NCBI GenBank assembly: GCA_937863915.1
Contig: CALMID010000408.1
Location: 1-24,202, forward strand
Reading direction: 5' to 3'
From: an uncultured Pseudomonas sp.
GTDB taxonomy: Bacteria; Pseudomonadota; Gammaproteobacteria; Pseudomonadales; Pseudomonadaceae
Length of the DNA stretch: 24,202 nucleotides
The translations under genes were made by a program, and so were the position numbers. Below the pieces are notes generated by a model that was given only the letters and a program-made list of their open reading frames with translations, was not told the DNA's origin and did no database searches. The number at the start of each line of letters is the position of its first letter. Positions within the stretch are counted from its first letter, which is position 1. Positions 1 through 9,721 of this stretch are shown here, piece after piece.

Positions 1-2045
1 TCCTTCTTCACCCGCGTCAGCAGTTTCTTGCCTTCCACCGGGAAACAGGTCTCCACGCGCTTGTCGAGGTTGCGCTCCATCCAGTCGGCACTCGACAGGT
101 AGATCTTTTCCTCACCCTCATTGAGGAAATAAAACACCCGCGTGTGCTCGAGGAAGCGGCCGATGATCGAGCGCACATGGATGTTGTGCGACACCCCCGG
201 CACGCCCGGACGCAGGCAGCACATGCCACGCACCACCAGATCGATGCGCACCCCGGCCTGGCTGGCCTTGTACAGCGCGCGGATGATCTTGGCATCGGTC
301 AGCGAATTGAACTTGGCCATGATGTGCGCCGGCTTGCCCTCGGCCGCTACGGCCGTTTCCTTGGCGATCATGTCGAGCAGGGTCTTCTTCAGCGTGAAGG
401 GCGCATGCAGCAGCTTCTTCATGCGCAGGGTCTTGCCCATGCCGATCAGCTGGCTGAACAGCTTGGCGACGTCCTCGCACAGCGCATCATCGGAGGTCAG
501 CAGGCTGTAGTCGGTGTACAGACGGGCGTTGCCGGCGTGGTAGTTGCCGGTGCCCAGGTGCGCGTAGCGGGTGATCTCGCCGTTCTCGCGGCGCAGGATC
601 AGCATCATTTTGGCGTGGGTCTTGAAGCCGACCACGCCATAGATCACCACCGCACCGGCAGCCTGCAGGCGGCTGGCCAGGGCCAGGTTGGATTCCTCGT
701 CGAAGCGCGCGCGCAGCTCAATCACCGCGGTGACTTCCTTGCCGTTGCGGGCCGCCTCGACCAGGGCATCGACGATTTCCGAGTTGGCCCCGGAGCGATA
801 CAGGGTCTGCTTGATCGCCAGCACGTGCGGGTCTTTCGCCGCCTGGCGCAGCAGGTCGACCACCGGGGTGAACGACTCGAACGGGTGCAGCAGCAGGATG
901 TCCTGCTTGCTGACCACGCTGAAGATGTTCTCGCTGTTCTGCAGCAGTTTGGGAATCACCGGTGTCAGCGGCTTGAACTGCAGCTCCGGGTGGCTGTCGA
1001 GGCCAGTGACGCTGAACAGACGGGTCAGGTTGACCGGCCCATTGACCTGATACAGCTCGCTCTCAGACAGGTTGAACTGCTTGAGCAGGTAGTCCGACAG
1101 GTGTTTCGGGCAGGTGTCGACCACCTCCAGGCGCACCGCATCGCCGTAGCGACGGCTGAACAGCTCGCCGCGCAGCGCGCGCGCCAGGTCTTCCACGTCC
1201 TCGGCATCCACCGACAGGTCGGCGTTACGGGTCAGGCGGAACTGGTAGCAGCCCTTGACCTTCATGCCCTGGAACAGGTCGTCGGCATGGGCATGAATCA
1301 TCGAGGAGAGGAACACGAAGTTGTCGCCGGGACCACCGACCTCTTCCGGGATGCGGATCACCCGCGGCAGCAGACGCGGCGCCGGGAGAATCGCCAGACC
1401 GGAATCGCGGCCGAAAGCATCCACGCCCTCCAGCTCGACGATGAAGTTCAGACTCTTGTTCACCAGCAGCGGGAACGGGTGGGTCGGGTCGAGGCCGATC
1501 GGCGTCATGATCGGCGCGATCTCGTCACGGAAGTAACGACGCACCCAGGCCTTGATCTTGGCCGACCAGTTGCGCCGGCGCAGGAAGTTGACGTTGTGCT
1601 TGGCCAGTGCCGGCAGCAGCACATCGTTGAGGATGGCGTACTGGCGCTCTACCTGCACATGCACCAGCTCGCTGATGCGCGCCAGCGCCTGGTGCGGCTG
1701 TAGGCCATCGGCGCCGGCCTGCTCGCGGGCGAAGGTGATCTGCTTTTTCAGCCCGGCCACGCGAATCTCGAAGAACTCATCCAGGTTGCTGGAGAAGATC
1801 AGCAGGAACTTCAGACGCTCCAGCAACGGATGCGACTCGTCCAGCGCCTGCTCCAGCACGCGGATGTTGAACTTCAGCTGGGAAATCTCGCGGTGGATAT
1901 ACAGGCTGCTGTCGTCCAGATTGGTCACCAGCGGCGCCGCCACCGGCTCCGGCACGGCCTCCACGACGGGCGCTTCCGGCAGAGCGACAGGCTCCTGCAC
2001 CTCGGCGGTCGACAGTTCCACTTCCTTGAGTCCTTCGGTATTCAT
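1..2045 (-). CDS. ppk: Polyphosphate kinase 1 (3'-truncated by the window edge)
   Basis: Polyphosphate kinase reversibly polymerises the gamma-phosphate of ATP into inorganic polyphosphate. The visible 681 codons start at an ATG preceded by a GGGAA ribosome binding site and run off the left edge, so roughly the last 50-60 residues are missing (family proteins are about 690-740 aa). The N-terminal domain contains [15 protein letters not shown] near residues 85-99. The autophosphorylated histidine is His477 in FKTHAK and the second catalytic histidine is His496 in [10 protein letters not shown]. Their 19-residue spacing equals that of His435/His454 in the E. coli enzyme. The Ala/Glu/Pro/Val-rich first 40 residues are a low-complexity extension. 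The gene lies 22 bp downstream of hemB on the same strand and is probably cotranscribed with it, as in P. aeruginosa. A long open frame on the opposite strand is only a codon-bias shadow. Confidence 0.96.
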   Translation of the reverse strand, partial: MNTEGLKEVELSTAEVQEPVALPEAPVVEAVPEPVAAPLVTNLDDSSLYIHREISQLKFNIRVLEQALDESHPLLERLKFLLIFSSNLDEFFEIRVAGLKKQITFAREQAGADGLQPHQALARISELVHVQVERQYAILNDVLLPALAKHNVNFLRRRNWSAKIKAWVRRYFRDEIAPIMTPIGLDPTHPFPLLVNKSLNFIVELEGVDAFGRDSGLAILPAPRLLPRVIRIPEEVGGPGDNFVFLSSMIHAHADDLFQGMKVKGCYQFRLTRNADLSVDAEDVEDLARALRGELFSRRYGDAVRLEVVDTCPKHLSDYLLKQFNLSESELYQVNGPVNLTRLFSVTGLDSHPELQFKPLTPVIPKLLQNSENIFSVVSKQDILLLHPFESFTPVVDLLRQAAKDPHVLAIKQTLYRSGANSEIVDALVEAARNGKEVTAVIELRARFDEESNLALASRLQAAGAVVIYGVVGFKTHAKMMLILRRENGEITRYAHLGTGNYHAGNARLYTDYSLLTSDDALCEDVAKLFSQLIGMGKTLRMKKLLHAPFTLKKTLLDMIAKETAVAAEGKPAHIMAKFNSLTDAKIIRALYKASQAGVRIDLVVRGMCCLRPGVPGVSHNIHVRSIIGRFLEHTRVFYFLNEGEEKIYLSSADWMERNLDKRVETCFPVEGKKLLTRVKK

Positions 2046-2067
2046 CGGTGTTCCCGTGGGGTGATGC

Positions 2068-3165
<1,098 letters not shown>

Positions 3166-3214
3166 TTACACAGGGCAGCTCTGCGACAGGGTGCCACAGA
3201 TTGGCCGGCGCGCG

Positions 3215-4237
3215 TCAGCTAGGCGCATGCTGGCGCTGCAGTTGTTGCGGGGTGCAGCCCCACCAGCGGCGAAAGGCCCGGTAAAACGGCGACAGCTCGA
3301 CGAAACCACAGCCCCGCGCCACCTCGCGAATGCTCAGGCCCTGCAGCAGCAGTTGCTGGGCGCGCTGCCGGCGCACCTCGTCGAGCAGCGGGCGGAAACC
3401 CTGGCCCTGTGCCGCCAGGCTGCGCTGCAAGGCCACGCGCTCCTGCCCCAGCGCCGCGGCACAGGCGGCCAGGCTGCATTCGCCCTCACCCAGCTGGCAG
3501 GCCAGCCAGTACAGCACGCGGTTGCGCAGGGTATTGCCCTGCAGTTCGGCCAGCTGCGCATCGGCATGGGCGCGCAGCACCGCGAAGATCGCCGGCGCGG
3601 CATTGCGCGACGGCCGGCTGAGCAATGCCGCGGGAAACCACAGGGCATCGTGGCTGGCCGCAAACTGCGGCAGCAGACCGAACAGCCGGCGGTGCTCGGC
3701 CGTGCGGGCCGGCGCGGCATGACGAAAGGTCACCGCCGTGAGCTGGAACTGCCCCTCGCACAACTGCTGCAGGTGCTTGCAGAACAGCAGCGCCAGGCAC
3801 TCCATCTGCTGACGCAGGGAGCCATGACCGAGGTAGTCCAGATCCAGGATCAGCACCGCGCTGTCGCCTTCCACTCGCAGGCCGGCGGCAAAGCCTCCGG
3901 AAATGATGTGCTGGTAGCGCACGAACACCTCCAGCGCTTCCTGCAGGTCGCGGCTGGCCTGCTGCAGGTAGCTGACCACATCCAGCGGGCGCGGACGCAT
4001 CACCTCGCCGAGGTGCAGGCCGATATCGGCATCGCCGCTCAGCGCCGGCAGGGCCTGCCAGAAGTACGGCGCCATGTCGTGCGGGCGCCGCTCCTGGCTG
4101 TTCGGCGGCGACAGGGGCAGGTGCGGGTAGGCCTGCCGGTAGATCTGCACCGGGTCCAGACCGAGGCTTTCCAGCCCCTCGTAAAGCAGCCGGCGCAGCA
4201 CGCCGGAATGAGTCAGGCCGGCGACGTCGTCGAGCAT
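3215..4237 (-). CDS. AraC-family transcriptional regulator with N-terminal Arabinose_bd-type domain
   Basis: This is a predicted DNA-binding regulator of 340 aa. The N-terminal two thirds (about residues 10-210) resemble the AraC-type ligand-sensing domain found in OruR/VqsM-like regulators. The C-terminal about 100 residues form the double helix-turn-helix, with the second helix region reading LSIREVARGCGFVELSPFYR before the terminal FRRWWGCTPQQL. The reading frame is open up to 4342. I chose the ATG at 4237 because AAGGAAG lies just upstream and a good promoter sits inside the longer frame, which would otherwise be coding. The gene is divergent from the acylase gene, with 116 bp between the starts, so the acylase/M20 unit is its most likely target. 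The inducer is unknown. Confidence 0.88.
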   Translation of the reverse strand: MLDDVAGLTHSGVLRRLLYEGLESLGLDPVQIYRQAYPHLPLSPPNSQERRPHDMAPYFWQALPALSGDADIGLHLGEVMRPRPLDVVSYLQQASRDLQEALEVFVRYQHIISGGFAAGLRVEGDSAVLILDLDYLGHGSLRQQMECLALLFCKHLQQLCEGQFQLTAVTFRHAAPARTAEHRRLFGLLPQFAASHDALWFPAALLSRPSRNAAPAIFAVLRAHADAQLAELQGNTLRNRVLYWLACQLGEGECSLAACAAALGQERVALQRSLAAQGQGFRPLLDEVRRQRAQQLLLQGLSIREVARGCGFVELSPFYRAFRRWWGCTPQQLQRQHAPS

Positions 4238-4261
4238 GGCGGCTTCCTTGTGAATTGACCA

Positions 4262-4291
4262 AATATCTTGCTTTTGCGTTTTTAATGTCAA
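4262..4291 (-). promoter_or_regulatory. Predicted sigma-70 promoter of the AraC-family gene
   Basis: Read on the minus strand, a perfect -35 box TTGACA (4291-4286) is followed after 18 bp by GATATT (4267-4262; 4 of 6 matches to TATAAT). Transcription would start about 18 nt before the ATG at 4237, which fits the chosen start. Seen by eye only. Confidence 0.5.
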
Positions 4292-4312
4292 TGCCAGCAC
4301 CACGACCAACCC

Positions 4313-4330
4313 GCACAATCGCGGCACAAT
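4313..4330 (+). repeat. Direct repeat GCACAAT spaced 11 bp, upstream of the acylase gene
   Basis: GCACAAT occurs at 4313-4319 and 4324-4330, one helical turn apart, between the divergent regulator and acylase genes. Tandem direct half-sites are typical of AraC-family operators, so this may be where the neighbouring regulator binds. The copies are only 7 bp long and could be chance. Confidence 0.3.
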
Positions 4331-4353
4331 AAAAATCGACAAGGCGCATCCCG

Positions 4354-6735
4354 ATGAAACGCACGCTGTCCGTCCTGGCCATCGCCATTGCCGCCACCAC
4401 CGCCGGTGGCGCCTGGTATCTGCAGAGCAAGCAACCCCAGCGCGAGGGCGAGCAGACGCTCAGCCAGCTGCAGGCGCCGGTCAGCGTGCGCTACGACGAG
4501 CGCGGCGTGCCGCATATCCGCGCGCAGAATCAGGCCGATATGTACCGCGCCCTGGGTTACGTGCATGCCCAGGACCGCCTGTTCCAGATGGAGATGATCC
4601 GCCGCCTGGCCAATGGCGAACTGGCCGAGGTACTGGGCAGCAAGCTGGTCGACACCGACCGCCTGTTCCGCACCCTGCGCCTGCGCGAGCATGCCCGCCG
4701 CTATGTGGCCAAGGTCGACCCCAACAGCCCGCCGGTTCAGGCCCTGCAGGCCTATCTGGACGGCATCAACCAGTACCAGGCCAGCCACCCGGCGCCGCTG
4801 GAGTTCGACATCCTCGGCATTCCCAAGCGCCCCTTTACCGCCGAAGACACCATGGCCGTGGCCGGTTACATGGCCTACAGCTTCGCCGCCGCCTTCCGCA
4901 CCGAGCCGGTGCTGACGCAGATCCGCGACCAGCTGGGCGCCGACTACCTGAAGGTCTTCGACCTCGACTGGCACCCCGAGGGCGTGCTCAGCCAGCCGCT
5001 GGCCGCCGCAGACTGGCGCGACCTGAGCAGCCTGGCCCAGCTCAGCCATGAGGCGCTGAGCGCCGCCGGCCTGCCGCAGTTCGAGGGCAGCAATGCCTGG
5101 GCCGTGGCCGGCAGCCGCACGGCCAGCGGCAAACCACTGCTGGCGGGCGACCCGCATATCCGCTTCGCCAACCCGGCGGTGTGGTACGAGGCCCAGCTGG
5201 AGGCGCCGGACTTCAAACTCTATGGCCATTTCCAGGCCCTCAACCCGACCGCCTCGCTGGGCTTCAACGATCAGTTCGCCTGGAGCATCACCATGTTCCA
5301 GAACGACGACCTCGACCTGATTGCCGAGAAGGTCAACCCGGACAACCCCGATCAGGTCTGGTACCAGGGCCAGTGGGTGAACCTCGAACACAGCGAGGAG
5401 ATCATCAAGGTCAAGGGCGAAGCCGATGTGAAGCTGACCCTGCGCCGCTCGCCCCACGGCCCGCTGATCAACGACGCCCTGCCCACGCCCAAGGGGCAGA
5501 CGCCGATTGCCCTGTGGTGGGCCTTCCTGGAAACCGAGAACCCGATTCTCGACGCCTTCTACCAGCTCAACCGGGCCGACACCGCCGCCAAGGCCGCCGC
5601 CGCGGCCGAGAAGATCGAGGCCCCAGGCCTCAACGTGGTCTGGGCCAATGCCGCCGGCGACATCGCCTGGTGGGCCGCCGCCAAGCTGCCGCAACGACCG
5701 GCCGGAGTGAACCCGAACTTCATCCTCGACGGCGCCAGCGGCGAGGCCGACAAGCCGGGTTACTACCCCTTCAGCGCCAACCCGCAGGAACTCAATCCGC
5801 CACGCGGCTACATCGTCTCGGCCAATCATCAGCCGACCCCGGCCAGCGGTATCGCCATCCCCGGCTACTACAACCTGGCCGACCGCGCCCGTCAGCTTGA
5901 CGACCAACTGGCCAAACCAGACGTCCGCTGGGACCTGAACAACAGTCAGGCCCTGCAGCTGGATAACGGCAGCGGCTATGCCAAGCGCCTGCTGACGCCG
6001 CTGCTGGGCGATCTGCGCGCCGCCGCTGGCACACCGGACGAACAGGCGCTGATCGAGGAGCTGGCTGCCTGGGATGGCGATCACCGCCTCGACTCGCGCC
6101 CCGCGACGCTGTTCAACCAGCTGGTCTACCAACTGGCGCGCGAGGCCATGCACGACGAACTGGGCGATGCCTTCTTCGACAACCTGCTCTACACCCGCGT
6201 ACTCGACAGCGCCCTGCCCCGCCTGGCCGCCGATGCACAGTCACCCTGGTGGGATCAACGCGACAGCAGCGCCCGCGAAGACCGCCCCGCCATCATCAAG
6301 CGCGCCTGGCAGGCCAGCCTCGCGCATCTGGATACGGTGCTGGGTGCCGACCGCAGCCAGTGGCAGTGGGGCAAGGCGCACAACCTCACCCACGGCCATC
6401 CGCTGGGCCTGCAGCCGCCGCTGGACAAGGTGTTCAATGTCGGCCCGATGCCCGTGCCGGGCGGCCATGAAACGCCGAACAACCTCTCGCACAAGGTGGG
6501 CCCGGCGCCCTGGAGCGTGGTCTACGGCCCCTCGACCCGGCGCCTGATCGACCTCGCGGACGCCAGTCGCAGCCTGGGCATCAACCCGGTAGGGCAAAGC
6601 GGCGTGCTCTTCGATGCGCACAACCGCGACCAGGCCGAAGCCTATGCCCGCGGCGAGTACCAGCCGATGCACAACGCCGAAGCCGACGTGGCCCGCCACA
6701 GCCGTAGCGAACTGACCCTGCAACCTGCCCGCTAA
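4354..6735 (+). CDS. hacB: Penicillin-acylase-family Ntn hydrolase, probable acyl-homoserine lactone acylase (HacB-like)
   Basis: The 793-aa product is a precursor of the periplasmic Ntn-hydrolase acylase family (penicillin acylase, PvdQ, QuiP, HacB), which cleaves the amide of N-acyl compounds such as long-chain acyl-homoserine lactones. Residues 1-25 form a signal peptide or anchor. Autocleavage is expected at Gly245-Ser246 (FEGSNAWAVAG), making Ser246 the N-terminal nucleophile of the beta chain. His268 in GDPHI falls at beta position 23, as in PvdQ, and Asn491 in SANHQP fits the oxyanion-hole asparagine. Length and gene neighbourhood agree with PA0305 (HacB), which I recall lying next to spuH in P. 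aeruginosa. Here it is separated from spuH by an M20 peptidase gene and an antiporter gene. The substrate is inferred from family membership only; it could also be another N-acyl amide. Confidence 0.88.
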   Translation: MKRTLSVLAIAIAATTAGGAWYLQSKQPQREGEQTLSQLQAPVSVRYDERGVPHIRAQNQADMYRALGYVHAQDRLFQMEMIRRLANGELAEVLGSKLVDTDRLFRTLRLREHARRYVAKVDPNSPPVQALQAYLDGINQYQASHPAPLEFDILGIPKRPFTAEDTMAVAGYMAYSFAAAFRTEPVLTQIRDQLGADYLKVFDLDWHPEGVLSQPLAAADWRDLSSLAQLSHEALSAAGLPQFEGSNAWAVAGSRTASGKPLLAGDPHIRFANPAVWYEAQLEAPDFKLYGHFQALNPTASLGFNDQFAWSITMFQNDDLDLIAEKVNPDNPDQVWYQGQWVNLEHSEEIIKVKGEADVKLTLRRSPHGPLINDALPTPKGQTPIALWWAFLETENPILDAFYQLNRADTAAKAAAAAEKIEAPGLNVVWANAAGDIAWWAAAKLPQRPAGVNPNFILDGASGEADKPGYYPFSANPQELNPPRGYIVSANHQPTPASGIAIPGYYNLADRARQLDDQLAKPDVRWDLNNSQALQLDNGSGYAKRLLTPLLGDLRAAAGTPDEQALIEELAAWDGDHRLDSRPATLFNQLVYQLAREAMHDELGDAFFDNLLYTRVLDSALPRLAADAQSPWWDQRDSSAREDRPAIIKRAWQASLAHLDTVLGADRSQWQWGKAHNLTHGHPLGLQPPLDKVFNVGPMPVPGGHETPNNLSHKVGPAPWSVVYGPSTRRLIDLADASRSLGINPVGQSGVLFDAHNRDQAEAYARGEYQPMHNAEADVARHSRSELTLQPAR

Positions 6736-6741
6736 ACAACC

Positions 6742-6765
6742 AGCAGGCGCCCACGGGCGCCTGCT
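6742..6765 (+). terminator. Strong hairpin between the acylase and M20 genes (no U-tract)
   Basis: AGCAGGCGCC and GGCGCCTGCT form a perfect 10-bp stem around a CACG loop, 7 bp after the acylase stop codon. No T-run follows and the next gene starts 18 bp later, so it may act as a partial terminator or an mRNA stabiliser rather than a full stop. Confidence 0.55.
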
Positions 6766-6783
6766 GCTGCCCTGAGAAATGCC

Positions 6784-8268
6784 ATGAAACGCCTGTTACT
6801 GATGCTGCTGACGGCCCTGCTGATCCTCGTCTGCGTGCTGGTCGGCCGCACCCTGCTGCTGCCAGAAGCCCAGCTGAACCGCGACAACGTTCAGCTGCCG
6901 GCGGCGATCGATGCCCAGCGCGCCGCCGAGAGCCTGGCCGCCGCCATTCGCCTGCCGACCATCTCCCACCAGATCGGCGCGCCGGCAGCCCAACTGGAAG
7001 CCAGTCAGGCCGCCTTTGCCGGCCTGCGTCAGTGGCTGGCCGAGCGCTACCCGCGCGTCAGCCAGCAGTTGCAGATGGAAGAGACCGGCAGCCAGAGCCT
7101 GCTGCTGCGCTGGCCGGGGCAGAACCGCCAGCTGCCGGCCGTGCTGCTGATGGCCCACCAGGACGTGGTGCCGGTGGTGCCGGGCAGCGAGTCGCAGTGG
7201 ACTCACCCGCCCTTCGCCGGGGTCATCGCCGACGGCTATGTCTGGGGCCGTGGCGCCATCGACACCAAGGGCTCGCTGGTCGCCATGCTGGAAGCCTGCG
7301 AGGCCCTGCTCGCGCAGGGGTTCACGCCGCCGCGCGACGTGCTGCTGGCCTTCGGTCATGACGAAGAGATCGGCGGTTCGGGCAACCGCCGCCTGGCGGC
7401 TCAGCTCAAGGCACAAGGCCAGCGACTGGCCTGGGTCAACGACGAAGGCGGCTTTATCGTGCGCGGCCAGGTACCGGGCGTCAGCCAGGATGTGGCCGTC
7501 GTCGGTATCGCCGAAAAGGGCTACCTCAGTGTGCTGCTAAAAGCCAAGGCGCAGGGCGGGCACAGCTCGCAGCCGCAACCCTTCGCCGAAACCGCCGTGG
7601 GACGCCTGAGCCAGGCCCTGCAACGCATCGCCGCCGCGCCCTTCGCCCGCGACCTGGAGGGTCCGACGCGGCAGCTGCTGGACAGCGTCAGCCCCGCCCA
7701 GTCGTTCGGCTATCGGATGGTGTTCGCCAACCTGTGGCTGTTTGCGCCACTGGTGGAGCAGCAGATGAGCGTCACCCCAGCCGGCGCGGCCCAGCTGCAG
7801 ACCACCCTGGCGCCGACGCTGCTGCGCAGCGGCGTAAAGGAGAACGTATTGCCGTCCGAGGCGCGCGCCATTCTCAACCTGCGCCTGCACCCGCGTGACA
7901 GCATCGACAGCGTTCTCGCCCACCTGCGCGAGGCCGTGAACGACCCGCTGGTGACCGTGCAGGCAATGCCCGGCGGCCGGGAAGCGTCAAAGGTTTCGGA
8001 TGCACAGGGCGCCGCTTTCCAGCAGTTCGCTGAAGTGATCCGGCAAAGCTTCGGCAATACCCTGGTGGCGCCCAACCTCACGGTCGGCGGCACCGATTCG
8101 CGCAGCTACGAAGGGCTGTCGGACAACATCTTCCGCTTCAGCCCGCTGCTGATGGAGCCGGGCGATCTGGCGCGCATGCACGGCGACAACGAGCGGGTGG
8201 CCATCACCACCCTGGCCAACGCGGCCGGCTTCTACTACCGCCTGCTGGGCAGCCTCACGGGCGAGTAG
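6784..8268 (+). CDS. M20-family metallopeptidase, PM20D1/carboxypeptidase-S-like, membrane-anchored or secreted
   Basis: This 494-aa protein is a zinc-dependent M20 amidohydrolase. Residues 3-24 form a hydrophobic N-terminal segment (signal peptide or anchor), so it probably acts in the periplasm. The two-metal centre is visible: His125 and the catalytic Asp127 in MAHQDVVPV, the bridging Asp160 in GRGAIDTKG, Glu194/Glu195 in GHDEEIGGSG, Asp220 in WVNDEGG, and the C-terminal His in RMHGDNE. The lid domain lies between about residues 240 and 380. PM20D1 relatives hydrolyse, and can form, N-acyl amino acids; carboxypeptidase-S relatives cleave dipeptides. It follows the acylase gene by 48 bp on the same strand, so the two may be one operon. 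Its 3' end overlaps the convergent antiporter gene by 14 bp. The substrate cannot be read from the sequence. Confidence 0.88.
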   Translation: MKRLLLMLLTALLILVCVLVGRTLLLPEAQLNRDNVQLPAAIDAQRAAESLAAAIRLPTISHQIGAPAAQLEASQAAFAGLRQWLAERYPRVSQQLQMEETGSQSLLLRWPGQNRQLPAVLLMAHQDVVPVVPGSESQWTHPPFAGVIADGYVWGRGAIDTKGSLVAMLEACEALLAQGFTPPRDVLLAFGHDEEIGGSGNRRLAAQLKAQGQRLAWVNDEGGFIVRGQVPGVSQDVAVVGIAEKGYLSVLLKAKAQGGHSSQPQPFAETAVGRLSQALQRIAAAPFARDLEGPTRQLLDSVSPAQSFGYRMVFANLWLFAPLVEQQMSVTPAGAAQLQTTLAPTLLRSGVKENVLPSEARAILNLRLHPRDSIDSVLAHLREAVNDPLVTVQAMPGGREASKVSDAQGAAFQQFAEVIRQSFGNTLVAPNLTVGGTDSRSYEGLSDNIFRFSPLLMEPGDLARMHGDNERVAITTLANAAGFYYRLLGSLTGE

Positions 8269-9604
8269 CGCGGCGGTCGGCGCGGTCGTTGCCCCACTTG
8301 ATCCACACATGCACCGGGATGCCGGCCAGCAGTAGCAGGGTGCCGAGATACACCGTCTCGGCACCGGCGCCGTAGATGGCCCAGCCGCTGTAGAGAAAGC
8401 CCAGCCCGCCCAGCACGCTGACCTTGAGCAGCGCCGCACCACGCAGGCCTTCCGCGCCCTTGAGGCGGATCATCAGCTCGGCCAGTGCGCAGAAGGCATA
8501 GGGCACCAGGCTGGCCATCACCGCCAGCAGGATGATGGCGTTGAAGGCCCCCACCAGACCGTGGGCGAAATTCATCACCACCAGAATCGACGCCAGCAGG
8601 TTGGAAAATACCAGCGCGTTGGCCGGCGTGCCGAAGCGCGACAGGTGGCCCAGACTGTGCGGAAAAACGCGGTCCAGCGCCGCGCCATAAGGCACCTGGC
8701 CGGTCAGCAGGGTGAAGCCGTTGAGGGTGCCAAAGGTGGCGATCACCGCCCCCACCGCCACCAGCACACCGCCGATTTCGCCCCACATCAGGCGCGCCAC
8801 GTCGGCCAGCGGCGCACTCGACGCACTCAGCTGTTCGGCCGGCAACACGCCCATGGTCACCGCCGACACCGCCATGTACACACAGGCCGCCAGCAGCACG
8901 CCAAAGATAGTCGCCCGCGGAATGGTGCGGACCGGGTCGACCACCTCACCGGCCGGCACCGTGGCCGACTCCAGGCCAAGGAAGGCCCACAGCGTAACCG
9001 CTGCGGCCGCCGAGATCGCCGCCAGGTCGGACTGGCCGCTGCGGTTGATCACCGCGAAATTGCCCGGCTCCACCCACCACCAGCCCAGCACGCCGATCAG
9101 CAGCAGCGGCACCAGCTTGAGCACGGTGGTCAGCACCTGCACGGCACCGGCCTCCTTCACCCCGCGCACATTGATCAGGGTCAGCAGCCAGATGGCCGCC
9201 AGCGCGGTGAGCAGGCTGTAGCCGGAGGATTCGCCAATGGCCGGCACCAGAAAGCCGACATAGCCAGCCAGCGCCACGGCCACCGCCGCATTACCGGTCC
9301 ACAGAGTGATCCAGTAGCCCCAGGCGATGAGGAAGCCGGCGAACTCGCCGTACCCCGCCTCGGTGTAGGCATAGGGACCGCCGGTCTTGTGCACCAGCTG
9401 CGACAGACGACCGAACAACATCGCCAGCACCAGCGCACCGCAGGAGGTGAGCAGCCAGCCACCCAGGGAGATGGGGCCATAGGACGCCAGCGAGGCCGGC
9501 AGCAGGAAAATCCCCGAGCCGATCATGTTGCCCACCACCAGCGCGGTACAGGCAATCAGGCCGAGGCCCTTGGCGGAAGGGGCAGAGGACGGTTGCACAG
9601 CCAT
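8255..9604 (-). CDS. APC-superfamily basic amino acid/polyamine antiporter (AdiC/PotE-like)
   Basis: This is an inner-membrane transporter of 449 aa with about 12 hydrophobic segments. The unwound TM1 motif GNMIGSGIFLLP is at residues 25-36. TM6 contains VTLWAFLGLESAT (Trp206, Glu212), closely matching AdiC around its Trp202 and Glu208. In TM8 the stretch TLNGFTLLTGQ has Phe297 where AdiC, as I recall it, has the substrate-stacking Trp293. That places the protein among the arginine/agmatine, putrescine/ornithine and lysine/cadaverine exchangers but leaves its substrate open. The ATG at 9604 has AAGGA 8 nt upstream. The gene converges on the M20 gene (14-bp overlap) and lies just beyond the spuH terminator, so it has its own transcription unit. 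Its place beside polyamine genes suggests an amine substrate. Confidence 0.88.
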   Translation of the reverse strand: MAVQPSSAPSAKGLGLIACTALVVGNMIGSGIFLLPASLASYGPISLGGWLLTSCGALVLAMLFGRLSQLVHKTGGPYAYTEAGYGEFAGFLIAWGYWITLWTGNAAVAVALAGYVGFLVPAIGESSGYSLLTALAAIWLLTLINVRGVKEAGAVQVLTTVLKLVPLLLIGVLGWWWVEPGNFAVINRSGQSDLAAISAAAAVTLWAFLGLESATVPAGEVVDPVRTIPRATIFGVLLAACVYMAVSAVTMGVLPAEQLSASSAPLADVARLMWGEIGGVLVAVGAVIATFGTLNGFTLLTGQVPYGAALDRVFPHSLGHLSRFGTPANALVFSNLLASILVVMNFAHGLVGAFNAIILLAVMASLVPYAFCALAELMIRLKGAEGLRGAALLKVSVLGGLGFLYSGWAIYGAGAETVYLGTLLLLAGIPVHVWIKWGNDRADRRATRP

Positions 9605-9673
9605 GGACGCATTCCTTGAGTCGGTTGCCTGCAGTGTAGGCCGCCGGGCGGGGCCTCATGCAATGTCCACAAA

Positions 9674-9703
9674 CAACAACCCCGCCAGCAGGCGGGGTTG
9701 TTG
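9674..9703 (-). terminator. Rho-independent-type terminator of the spu operon
   Basis: CAACAACCCCGCC and GGCGGGGTTGTTG make a perfect 13-bp stem around a 4-nt loop (AGCA on the plus strand). It lies 18 bp past the spuH stop. On the minus strand it is followed by only TTTG, a short U-tract, but the stem is very stable. Confidence 0.8.
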
Positions 9704-9721
9704 ATCAGAGCAGGAGGCGGA

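Noticed and set aside
144..1703. 519-codon open frame on the plus strand
   Set aside because: It lies antisense to ppk, whose product is recognisable over its whole length. Its Gln/His/Val-rich composition is typical of the mirror frame of a GC-rich gene.
4238..4342. Upstream extension of the AraC-family gene to an earlier start
   Set aside because: A TTGACA/GATATT promoter lies inside it and the ATG at 4237 has a good ribosome binding site.
4288..6153. 621-codon open frame on the minus strand
   Set aside because: Antisense to the acylase gene, which has all its catalytic residues; composition is shadow-like (Gly/Val/Gln/His repeats).
8561..9619. 352-codon open frame on the plus strand
   Set aside because: Antisense to the antiporter gene; His/Arg/Gln-rich with no domain.
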